NCBI GenBank assembly: GCA_005877965.1 | Contig: VBNP01000003.1 | Coordinates: forward strand, 1-13,735 | DNA from: Gammaproteobacteria bacterium | GTDB lineage: Bacteria > Pseudomonadota > Gammaproteobacteria > Steroidobacterales > Steroidobacteraceae | Reading direction: 5' to 3' | Length of the DNA: 13,735 nucleotides | In this document: one piece after another, positions 1 through 6,295 of the stretch | Layout of the letters: each line of letters starts with the position of its first letter | Position numbering within the stretch: position 1 is the first letter of the stretch | Program-made: the position numbers and the translations under genes | Notes under the pieces: model-generated | The model's database searches: none | What the model saw: only the letters and a program-made list of their open reading frames with translations | What the model was told of the DNA's origin: nothing

Positions 1-5
1 GCGTC

Positions 6-449
6 ATGGCGCTCAGGGATCGCATTACCGAAGACATGAAGAATGCGATGCGGGCCGGCGAGAAGGAGCGGCTCGCAACGATCCGGCTGGCGCTCGCAGC
101 GATCAAGCAGCGCGAAGTGGACGAGCGCATCACGCTCGACGACGCCCAGGTGCTCAGCGTTCTGGAGAAGATGATCAAGCAGCGGCGCGAGGCGGTCACC
201 CAGTTTGAGGCCGGCAAGCGCCCGGACCTGGTCGCCAGGGAAAACGCCGAGATTGCCCTGCTGCAGGGCTACCTGCCCGCACAGATGAGCGACTCCGAGA
301 TCGAAGCGCTGATCGCCGAAGCGATCGCCGCCACCGGCGCCGCCTCGCTCAAGGACATGGGCAAGGTGATGGCGCTCGTGAAACCCAAGGCGCAGGGACG
401 CGCCGACATGGGCGCCGTAAGCGCCCGGATCAAACAGAAACTCGGCTGA
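6..449 (+). CDS. yqeY: GatB/YqeY-domain protein
   Basis: A 147-aa YqeY-family protein, the usual length for the stand-alone family. It is a single helical domain related to the C-terminal tail of the GatB subunit of the tRNA amidotransferase. The N-terminus (MALRDRITEDMKNAMR) and the stretches QRREAVTQFEAGKRPDLV, LQGYLPAQMSDSEI and GRADMGAVSARIK are family hallmarks. Binding to tRNA is inferred from the GatB relationship; the actual role is not established. It lies 26 nt upstream of dnaG on the same strand, in the order expected for the rpsU-yqeY-dnaG-rpoD macromolecular synthesis operon, so rpsU is probably just left of base 1. The ATG at base 6 is the natural start, but only five upstream bases are visible and its ribosome site cannot be judged. 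Confidence 0.95.
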   Translation: MALRDRITEDMKNAMRAGEKERLATIRLALAAIKQREVDERITLDDAQVLSVLEKMIKQRREAVTQFEAGKRPDLVARENAEIALLQGYLPAQMSDSEIEALIAEAIAATGAASLKDMGKVMALVKPKAQGRADMGAVSARIKQKLG

Positions 450-475
450 CTTCCCAAAGTTAAGGGGCGCGGCAC

Positions 476-2284
476 TTGGGACGCATCCCCCAGAACTTCA
501 TCGATGAGCTGATCGCCCGCGCCGACATCGTGGAGGTGATCGGCGCACGCGTGCAGCTGAAGAAAGCCGGTCGCGAGTACAAGGCCTGCTGCCCGTTCCA
601 CAACGAGAAGACCCCCTCCTTCTGGGTGAGCCCCGACAAGCAGTTCTATCACTGCTTCGGCTGTGGCAAGCACGGCACGGTGCTCGGCTTCCTCATGGAT
701 CACGATCACATGGCCTTTCCGGAGGCGGTCGAGGAGCTCGCCACGCGCCTCGGCCTGGAAGTCCCGCGCGAGGGCGGCGTCGACAGCGGCGCGCGACGCG
801 CCGATGAGCCGCTGTTCGAGCTGATGGCGCGGGTCGCCCGCTTCTATGAGGAGGGCCTGGCGCGCGACGCGCGCGCCCGCCAGTACCTCGTGCAACGCGG
901 ACTTGCGCCCGAAACCATCGCGCGCTTCGGTCTTGGCTATGCGGTGAACTCGTGGAACGAGGTGTTGCGGCGCTTCGGCGCTGCGGAGCCCGACCGCCAG
1001 CGCCTCACCGACGCCGGCCTGATCGTCGAGCGTGAGGGCGGCCAGATGCGCGACGGCGAGCGTCACTACGACCGCTTCCGTGACCGCATCATGTTTCCCA
1101 TCCGCGATGCGCGTGGCCGCGTGATCGCCTTCGGCGGGCGCATCATCGATGCGGGCGAGCCGAAATACCTCAACTCGCCCGAGACGGTGCTGTTTCACAA
1201 GGGTCGCGAGCTCTACGGCATCTACGAGACACGGCGCGCGCGCGCGAACCTCACGCGCCTGGTTGTAGTCGAAGGCTACATGGACGTCGTGCGGCTGCAT
1301 CAGTCGGGGGTCGACTACGCGCTGGCGACCCTCGGCACCGCGACCACGCCCGAGCACTTCCGGCGCATCTTTCGCCTGGTGCCCGCGGTGGTGTTCGCCT
1401 TTGACGGCGATCGCGCCGGGCGTGCGGCGGCGTGGCGCGCGCTGCAGCAGGCGCTGCCGGAGGCGCGCGAAGGACGCGAGATCCGCTTCCTGTTCCTGCC
1501 GGAGGGTCACGATCCCGACACGCTGATAGGCGCGGAAGGCCGCGAGGCGTTTGAGCAGCGTCTGTCGGGCGCCGTGCCGCTGTCGGAGTACCTGGTGCGG
1601 GAGTTGTCGGAGCAGAGCGAGCTCGCGCACGCCGACGGTCGCGCGCGCTTTGCGGAAAGTGCGCGGCCACTGTTCGCGAGGGTCCCGGAAGGGGTCTACC
1701 GCGAGTTGCTGCTCGAGCGGCTCGCCGAAGTCGTGGGCCTCCCCGCCCAGCGCCTGCAGGAGCTGTGGACCTCCGGGCGCAACCTCGCCGCCCCGGGCGC
1801 GGCGCCGGCGGCGCCCGCCCGGCACAGGCCACCCGCGACCCGGGGAGCCGGACGCGGCAGTCTCGTGCGGCAGGCAATCGTGAGGCTGCTGCACTACCCG
1901 GCCATCGCCGCTCAAGTGAGCCTCGCGGAGCGCGCCGGACTGGACGCGAGCGAGGAACCGGGCATCGACCTGCTGCGTGAGCTGCTCGACAACCTGCGCG
2001 AGCGGCCGGCCCAGATCTCCGCCCAGGTCATCCAGCGCTGGAGCGGGCGACCGGGGGGCGAGGCGCTGCAGAAACTCCTCGAGCGCGAGGAGGTCATCAC
2101 CGATGCCGCCGCAGCCGCGGGCGAGCTGCGTGGCGCGCTTGAAAGGCTCGCGGGTCTGGCGGCCGGACGGCGCCTGGAGGCTCTGGAGACCAAGAGCCGT
2201 GCGGGCGGTCTGACGCAGAATGAACTTGAGGAATTTCAACAGCTTATACAAAAAATGGGCCACCACGATGCACGCGGAGGCTAG
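476..2284 (+). CDS. dnaG: DNA primase DnaG
   Basis: Replicative primase of 602 aa (E. coli DnaG is 581), which makes RNA primers at the fork together with the DnaB helicase. The N-terminal CHC2 zinc ribbon is intact, with ligands C39, H42, C60 and C63 (ACCPFH and HCFGCG). The RNA polymerase core and TOPRIM domain follow. The metal-binding acidic residues are all present: E266 (VVVEGYMD), D310 and D312 (FDGDRAG), D346 and D348 (DPD), each one residue after its E. coli counterpart. The C-terminal ~150 residues are the more variable helicase-binding domain, preceded by an Ala/Pro-rich linker near residues 438-460. The start chosen is TTG at 476, because MGRIPQNFIDELIARADIVEV aligns with the E. 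coli N-terminus and AAGGGG lies 8 nt upstream. A rare start codon is consistent with the low primase dosage known from this operon. Confidence 0.97.
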   Translation: MGRIPQNFIDELIARADIVEVIGARVQLKKAGREYKACCPFHNEKTPSFWVSPDKQFYHCFGCGKHGTVLGFLMDHDHMAFPEAVEELATRLGLEVPREGGVDSGARRADEPLFELMARVARFYEEGLARDARARQYLVQRGLAPETIARFGLGYAVNSWNEVLRRFGAAEPDRQRLTDAGLIVEREGGQMRDGERHYDRFRDRIMFPIRDARGRVIAFGGRIIDAGEPKYLNSPETVLFHKGRELYGIYETRRARANLTRLVVVEGYMDVVRLHQSGVDYALATLGTATTPEHFRRIFRLVPAVVFAFDGDRAGRAAAWRALQQALPEAREGREIRFLFLPEGHDPDTLIGAEGREAFEQRLSGAVPLSEYLVRELSEQSELAHADGRARFAESARPLFARVPEGVYRELLLERLAEVVGLPAQRLQELWTSGRNLAAPGAAPAAPARHRPPATRGAGRGSLVRQAIVRLLHYPAIAAQVSLAERAGLDASEEPGIDLLRELLDNLRERPAQISAQVIQRWSGRPGGEALQKLLEREEVITDAAAAAGELRGALERLAGLAAGRRLEALETKSRAGGLTQNELEEFQQLIQKMGHHDARGG

Positions 2285-2291
2285 ACGGAAT

Positions 2292-2320
2292 TTGGTGATT
2301 TCCTCGTTGTCAAATATTAT
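2292..2320 (+). promoter_or_regulatory. Probable sigma-70 promoter for rpoD
   Basis: Just after the dnaG stop, TTGGTG (2292-2297) is followed by an exact 17-base spacer and TATTAT (2315-2320). The -10 matches the consensus at 5 of 6 positions and the -35 at 3 of 6. It sits in a short AT-rich island in otherwise GC-rich DNA. Transcription would start near 2327, about 50-75 nt before the possible rpoD start codons. It would let rpoD be expressed separately from dnaG. In E. coli rpoD also has operon-internal promoters, though these lie inside dnaG. No convincing heat-shock (sigma-32) sequence was seen. Confidence 0.45.
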
Positions 2321-2374
2321 TACGCGCTTTGCCTTGGCACCCCTTGAGCCGCCCCGTCCTGGGCAGCACATAGG

Positions 2375-4543
2375 GTGAATCCGGCCAGCGCACCCCGACA
2401 CATGACACGCAAGCACAAGCCCCACGCAGCGCACAAGAAGCGTTCCTCCGCTCATTCAGGCAAGCCGGTGAAATCGCCCGCCTCCGACAAGGCGGTCGCC
2501 GCCGTGGCGGGCCGCGAGCGGGACCGCGCCCGAGGCGCCGCGGCCGTGAAGAAGGTCCCCGCTGGCGCGCACCCGGCGCTCGCGCACGCGAAGATCAACG
2601 ACAGCGCGCGCCCCGCCGATGCCCGCGTCGCCGGCGGCAAGGCGGCGGCGGACAAACGCCCACTCGGCATCGAGCGGCGCGTTCCGGTCATGCCGGAAGA
2701 CCGGCAGTCGCAGCTCAAGCTCCTGATCGCGCGCGGCAAGGAGCAGGGCTACCTGACCTACGCCCAGGTCAACGATCACCTGCCCTCGGAAATCGTCGAT
2801 CCGGAGCAGATCGAAGACATCGTCAACACCATTAACGACATGGGCATCCCGGTGTACGAGAAGGCACCGGACACCGAGTCGCTGCTCGCCACCGAGCCTT
2901 CGGCCCCGGCGGACGAGGAGGCCATCGAGGAGGCGGCGGCCGCGCTCGCCGCGCTCGACGCCGAGCTCGGCCGCACCACCGACCCGGTGCGCATGTACAT
3001 GCGCGAGATGGGGACCGTGGAGCTCCTGACGCGCGAGGGCGAGATCCGCATCGCCAAGCGCATCGAGGAGGGTCTGGATGCGGTGCGCAGCGCGCTCGCC
3101 ATGTACCCGCCGACGTACGACTTCCTGCTGCGGGCCTACGAGCCGGTGAAGGCGGGCCAGGCGCGCCTGGTGGATGTGATCGTCGGCTTCATCGATCCAA
3201 ACGCGCCGGATGTCATCGCCCAGCCGCAGAACCCCACCAAGGTCGAGGTGATCGCACCGGAAGAAAAAGGCGACGACGAAGAGGAAGGCGACGAGGAAGG
3301 CGACAGCGACGAGGAAGCCGTCGACACCGGCCCCGATCCCGCGGAGGCCGCGGCGCGCTTCGCCTCGATCGCGAAGCTCCACGCCCACGTGCTCGGCTCC
3401 ATCGCCAAGCTCGGCGCGCGCGATCCCAAGACGCTGCGCCAGCGCAAGCGACTGGCGGACGAGTTCATGGAGTTGCGCCTCTCGCCGCGCATGTTCGATG
3501 CGCTGATTCTCAACCTGCGCACGCACGTGGCGGAGGTTCGCCAGCTCGAGAAGGAGATCATGGTCATCGCGGTGCGCGACGCCGGCATGCCGCGCAAGGA
3601 CTTCATCGCCTCGTTCCCGAAGAACGAGACCAACTCGCGCTGGCTCGCGCGCCATATCAAGGGCGGCAAGAAATACTCCGCGCCGCTCGCCAGGTTCAGG
3701 GAGGAGATCGAGCGGCGGCAGAGGAAGCTCGAGCAGCTCGAAGGCGGCTATCACCTCACGATCAACGACGTCAAGGAAGTCAACCGCGACGTGTCGATCG
3801 GCGAGGCCAAGGCGCGCCGCGCCAAGAAGGAAATGGTCGAGGCCAATCTGCGCCTGGTCATATCCATCGCCAAGAAGTACACCAACCGCGGCCTGCAGTT
3901 CCTGGACCTCATCCAGGAAGGCAACATCGGCCTGATGAAGGCGGTGGACAAGTTCGAGTACCGCCGCGGCTACAAGTTCAGCACCTACGCAACCTGGTGG
4001 ATCCGCCAGGCGATCACGCGCTCGATCGCGGACCAGGCGCGCACCATCCGCATTCCGGTGCACATGATCGAGACCATCAACAAGCTGAACCGCATTTCGC
4101 GTCAGATGCTGCAGGAAATGGGCCGCGAGCCCACGCCGGAGGAGCTGGCGGTGCGCATGGAGATGCCCGAGGACAAGGTGCGCAAGGTCCTCAAGATCGC
4201 CAAGGAGCCGATCTCGATGGAGACACCCATCGGCGACGACGAGGACTCGCATCTGGGCGACTTCATCGAGGACACCTCGGTGGCCTCCCCCATCGATCAG
4301 GCCACCATGGAGTCGCTGCGCGAGACCACTCACTCGGTGCTGGCACAGCTCACCCCGCGCGAGGCCAAGGTGCTGCGCATGCGCTTCGGCATCGACATGA
4401 ACACCGACCACACTCTCGAGGAAGTCGGCAAGCAGTTCGACGTCACACGCGAGCGCATTCGTCAGATCGAGGCCAAGGCGCTGCGCAAGCTCCGCCACCC
4501 GAGCCGCAGCGAACAGCTGCGCAGCTTCCTGATGGATGACTGA
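2375..4543 (+). CDS. rpoD: RNA polymerase primary sigma factor RpoD (sigma-70)
   Basis: Housekeeping sigma factor of 722 aa (E. coli 613). Region 1.1 begins at about residue 112 (SQLKLLIARGKEQGYLTYAQ) and region 1.2 at about 200 (TTDPVRMYMREMGTVELLTR). The non-conserved region carries an acidic Glu/Asp run near residues 296-316. Region 2 is near 483-572, with QFLDLIQEGNIGLMKAVDKF and the -10-recognising YATWWIRQAITRS. Region 4 is near 663-712, with the helix-turn-helix LEEVGKQFDVTRERIRQIEAK. The first ~105 residues are an extra Lys/Ala/Arg-rich, probably disordered segment absent from E. coli. The start is uncertain: GTG at 2375 gives the longest form, ATG at 2402 (MTRKHK) is equally natural, and ATG at 2690 would give an E. 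coli-like length. None has a strong Shine-Dalgarno site. The gene follows dnaG by 90 nt. Confidence 0.97.
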   Translation: MNPASAPRHMTRKHKPHAAHKKRSSAHSGKPVKSPASDKAVAAVAGRERDRARGAAAVKKVPAGAHPALAHAKINDSARPADARVAGGKAAADKRPLGIERRVPVMPEDRQSQLKLLIARGKEQGYLTYAQVNDHLPSEIVDPEQIEDIVNTINDMGIPVYEKAPDTESLLATEPSAPADEEAIEEAAAALAALDAELGRTTDPVRMYMREMGTVELLTREGEIRIAKRIEEGLDAVRSALAMYPPTYDFLLRAYEPVKAGQARLVDVIVGFIDPNAPDVIAQPQNPTKVEVIAPEEKGDDEEEGDEEGDSDEEAVDTGPDPAEAAARFASIAKLHAHVLGSIAKLGARDPKTLRQRKRLADEFMELRLSPRMFDALILNLRTHVAEVRQLEKEIMVIAVRDAGMPRKDFIASFPKNETNSRWLARHIKGGKKYSAPLARFREEIERRQRKLEQLEGGYHLTINDVKEVNRDVSIGEAKARRAKKEMVEANLRLVISIAKKYTNRGLQFLDLIQEGNIGLMKAVDKFEYRRGYKFSTYATWWIRQAITRSIADQARTIRIPVHMIETINKLNRISRQMLQEMGREPTPEELAVRMEMPEDKVRKVLKIAKEPISMETPIGDDEDSHLGDFIEDTSVASPIDQATMESLRETTHSVLAQLTPREAKVLRMRFGIDMNTDHTLEEVGKQFDVTRERIRQIEAKALRKLRHPSRSEQLRSFLMDD

Positions 4544-4567
4544 AGCGCCGCAGGCGGCTTTCAGCCG
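4539..4567 (+). repeat. REP-like hairpin copy 1, overlapping rpoD stop
   Basis: First copy of a 27-28 base unit: CTGAAG, CGCC, GCA, GGCG, then CTTTCAG. It folds into a stem-loop with a GCA loop. The rpoD stop codon TGA (4541-4543) is part of the left arm. It is one A shorter than the second copy (4657-4684), so its outer stem has a bulge. No U-run follows, so it resembles a REP-type element or a GC-rich 3' hairpin more than a textbook terminator. Confidence 0.6.
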
Positions 4568-4601
4568 GCCGAACAGGCGGCGGCCCCCAACGACTTGCCT
4601 C

Positions 4602-4629
4602 GCGGGCGAAAGCCACGCCTTTCGCCCGC
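4602..4629 (+). terminator. 11-bp perfect hairpin downstream of rpoD
   Basis: GCGGGCGAAAG (4602-4612) and CTTTCGCCCGC (4619-4629) are perfect inverted repeats around a 6-base loop. The hairpin lies between the convergent rpoD and DUF4404 genes, where a bidirectional transcript end is expected. No T-run follows on either side, so a 3'-end stabilising or Rho-assisted role is as likely as intrinsic termination. Confidence 0.5.
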
Positions 4630-4656
4630 CGTCGAGCTGTGCGCTGAGGTGTGTCC

Positions 4657-4684
4657 GCTGAAAGCGCCGCAGGCGGCTTTCAGC
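4657..4684 (+). repeat. REP-like hairpin copy 2
   Basis: Second copy of the unit at 4539-4567. GCTGAAAG (4657-4664) pairs with CTTTCAGC (4677-4684) and CGCC (4665-4668) with GGCG (4672-4675). The loop is GCA and one G (4676) is bulged. It ends only 8 bases before the stop codon of the leftward DUF4404 gene (4692), so it would form the 3' hairpin of that transcript when read on the minus strand. Confidence 0.6.
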
Positions 4685-4691
4685 CGATTAA

Positions 4692-4979
4692 CTAGATGCC
4701 GGCCTTGCCGAGGGCGTCGATGAGCTGCCGCAGCAGTTCGGCGAGCCCCGGGTGACCGGCCTGGAACTGCACCGCCAGGGATTCCAGCCGCGGGGCATGG
4801 GCGGTTGCCGCAGCCAGGGTCGCCGGGCCCGGGCCTGTGCGCGCGCCGGGCGCGAGCGCGCGCTCGATGTCGCGCATCACCGTGCCGAGCAGCGCTCGCG
4901 CCTCGCGGTCGACCGAGCCGCTCGCGCTCAGGCGTTCGTGCACGCGGGCGAGCAGCTCCCGCAGGCTCTCCTGAGTCAT
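4692..4979 (-). CDS. DUF4404 family protein
   Basis: A 95-aa soluble helical protein. Its N-terminus (MTQESLRELLARVHERLSAS) and C-terminus (HPGLAELLRQLIDALGKAGI) fit the DUF4404 pattern of two amphipathic helical segments around a variable middle. No catalytic motif or membrane segment is visible, and the family has no established function. The start is the ATG at 4979. An upstream in-frame ATG would add 21 residues (from 5042) that do not resemble the family and would overlap the preceding gene. It lies 13 nt downstream of the 66-aa gene and is probably co-transcribed with it. A REP-like hairpin follows the stop. Confidence 0.75.
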   Translation of the reverse strand: MTQESLRELLARVHERLSASGSVDREARALLGTVMRDIERALAPGARTGPGPATLAAATAHAPRLESLAVQFQAGHPGLAELLRQLIDALGKAGI

Positions 4980-4992
4980 CGCTGCCGGATCC

Positions 4993-5193
4993 CTAACTCC
5001 CCTGACCCAGGGAAGCGTTGAGAGCCGCCGACAGAGCGGCATCTCCGCTGAGGAGGTCCTTCCAGGTGAGCTCCCGTCCCAGGCGCTTGCCCTTCTCGGT
5101 GAGCTTCAGTCCCTCTGGCGAGAGCGTGACCATAAAGGGCTTGCCATCCACGTCGATCTCGCGCTTCAGCTGCTTGTTGAGTTTGGTAGCCAT
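4993..5193 (-). CDS. Small conserved protein of unknown function (66 aa)
   Basis: A 66-aa protein starting MATKLNKQLKREIDVDGK, with core LSPEGLKLTEKGKRLGREL and tail DAALSAALNASL. From memory, this arrangement (short basic start, IDVDGKPxxVTLSPEGLKLT, ending in ALNASL) recurs in small proteins annotated as hypothetical in many proteobacteria, so I take it as real. It is charged, with no membrane segment, no cysteine and no recognisable DNA-binding fold. AGAGGA lies a few bases upstream of the ATG and supports the start. It is the first gene of an apparent two-gene unit with the DUF4404 gene. Function unknown. Confidence 0.75.
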   Translation of the reverse strand: MATKLNKQLKREIDVDGKPFMVTLSPEGLKLTEKGKRLGRELTWKDLLSGDAALSAALNASLGQGS

Positions 5194-5283
5194 TGCGTCC
5201 TCTCACGTGCAAAGCCTGCACGCTGCCGATGGTAACAGCAAACGGCCGGGGTCCACCGGCGGCTCGCGATACGAATGTCGGCG

Positions 5284-5892
5284 CTACTTCACCAGCCCCT
5301 CGGCCTTGCGCGCCGCGATGACATGCGGCCGCGCACCCACGCGTTCGACGTAGCGCTTGAGCTGTGGCCACTTGCCGATGTCGAGGTTGACATGCTCGCC
5401 CCAACTCAGCACGGTGAACAGGTAAGCGTCGGCGATGGTGAACTGTTCACCCATCAGGAAGGTCTTCGTTCCCAGGGCGCGCTGCAGGTAGTCAAAACGG
5501 GTCGTCAGGTTGTTGCGGGCGTACTGCTTGGTGTCCTGCGGCGCATCCTCACGGAACAACGGGCTGAAGGCCTTGTGCACTTCCGAATTGATGAAGCTCA
5601 GCCATTCCATCAGGCGGTAGCGCTCCATCGTGCCCGCGGCTGGCGCGAGCTTGGCAGCGGGATTGCGGTCGGCGATGTACTGCAACACGGTAACGTTCTC
5701 GGTCAACACCTCGCCGCTGTCGAGCGTCAGCGCCGGCACGTAACCCTTGGGGTTCACCTCGTTGAAGTCCAGGCCGTCGGCGGCCTTCTTGGTGTGCCGG
5801 TCCACCTTGACCAGCTCGAATTTGAGTCCGGCCTCACGCAGGGCGATGTTCGACGCCTGTGAGCAAGCAGCCGGAAAATAGTAGAGCTTCAT
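5284..5892 (-). CDS. gstA: Glutathione S-transferase, beta class (GstA-like)
   Basis: A 202-aa cytosolic glutathione S-transferase, the normal length for the bacterial beta class. The N-terminal thioredoxin-fold domain starts MKLYYFPAACSQAS. Cys10, which forms the mixed disulfide with glutathione in this class, is present, as are VNPKGYVPAL (cis-Pro loop) and the glutathione-binding LTENVTVLQY (E65). His106 (SEVHKAF), also characteristic of the class, is in the helical C-terminal domain. ERFTIADAYLF-type sequence (EQFTIADAYLF) is the conserved hydrophobic-staple region. The start is the ATG at 5892, with AGGAGA upstream. An in-frame ATG eight codons earlier does not match the family start. 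It likely conjugates or reduces electrophiles and peroxides; the substrate cannot be read from the sequence. Confidence 0.93.
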   Translation of the reverse strand: MKLYYFPAACSQASNIALREAGLKFELVKVDRHTKKAADGLDFNEVNPKGYVPALTLDSGEVLTENVTVLQYIADRNPAAKLAPAAGTMERYRLMEWLSFINSEVHKAFSPLFREDAPQDTKQYARNNLTTRFDYLQRALGTKTFLMGEQFTIADAYLFTVLSWGEHVNLDIGKWPQLKRYVERVGARPHVIAARKAEGLVK

Positions 5893-5997
5893 GTCAGTCT
5901 CCTTCCCAGGCAACACGGTCCGCCGACGGGTACCAGCGTATCCGACGCGGGAGGGTCATGCTAACGTTGCGTACAGCGATGGCAAGAGGGTCGTGCC

Positions 5998-6240
5998 ATG
6001 AGGTCGCTTTTGAACACGGCCGCGGTCGTTACTGCTGCGATCGCGCTCGGCGGCTGCCCGAACAAGCGCCCGCAGCCCGTTCCCGGCCCGCAGTCCGCCC
6101 CCGCTCTGAGCGCTCCGACCTCCAGCGAGCGCGATGACGATACCCGGCGCACCGCCGGCGCCCGCAGCCACTATGCCAATGAGATCTCATGGTTTCAGGG
6201 GACTCTCGAACAGACGTTCTCGCCAACGACCTGCCACGGG
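5998..6240 (+). pseudogene. Lipoprotein-like gene start without a credible end
   Basis: An ATG at 5998, with AGAGGG about 9 bases upstream, opens a frame with a good lipoprotein signal peptide: basic MRS, a hydrophobic core, and the lipobox ALGGC with the lipidated Cys at residue 20. A Pro-rich, low-complexity linker follows, then YANEISWFQGTLEQTF. From memory, this last motif resembles the point where periplasmic thioredoxin-fold lipoproteins begin their folded domain. After about residue 80 the translation becomes Arg/Cys-rich. The open frame runs straight through the tRNA and its intron to 6462, which cannot be a real 3' end. No frame restores a WCxxC active site. I read it as a 5' fragment whose remainder was lost. 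A very short functional lipoprotein is possible but less likely. The right boundary given is approximate. Confidence 0.4.
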
Positions 6241-6276
6241 CGCCGGGCGCTGTTTCGCTATCGAGCAGCCGGGCGC

Positions 6277-6285
6277 TGCTACAAT
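6277..6285 (+). promoter_or_regulatory. Extended -10 promoter of the tRNA gene
   Basis: TGCTACAAT gives an extended -10 (TGn followed by TACAAT, 5 of 6 to consensus at 6280-6285). It ends 10 bases before the mature tRNA 5' end. Transcription would start around 6292, leaving a leader of only a few bases. The GC-rich stretch after the -10 resembles the discriminator of stringently controlled stable-RNA promoters. No good -35 was found at 16-18 base spacing. Confidence 0.5.
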
Positions 6286-6295
6286 CGCCGCGGTT

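Noticed and set aside
269..2455. A 728-codon minus-strand open frame opposite yqeY, dnaG and the rpoD start
   Set aside because: It is antisense to clear dnaG coding sequence. The translation is Arg/His/Ala/Leu-rich with no family motif, a typical GC-rich shadow frame.
2456..4498. A 680-codon minus-strand open frame opposite rpoD
   Set aside because: It mirrors the rpoD codon pattern and is His/Arg/Leu/Val/Asp repetitive, with no credible domain; rpoD on the plus strand is certain.
5275..5862. A 195-codon plus-strand open frame opposite the gstA-like gene
   Set aside because: It is antisense to an unambiguous glutathione S-transferase and has no ribosome site.
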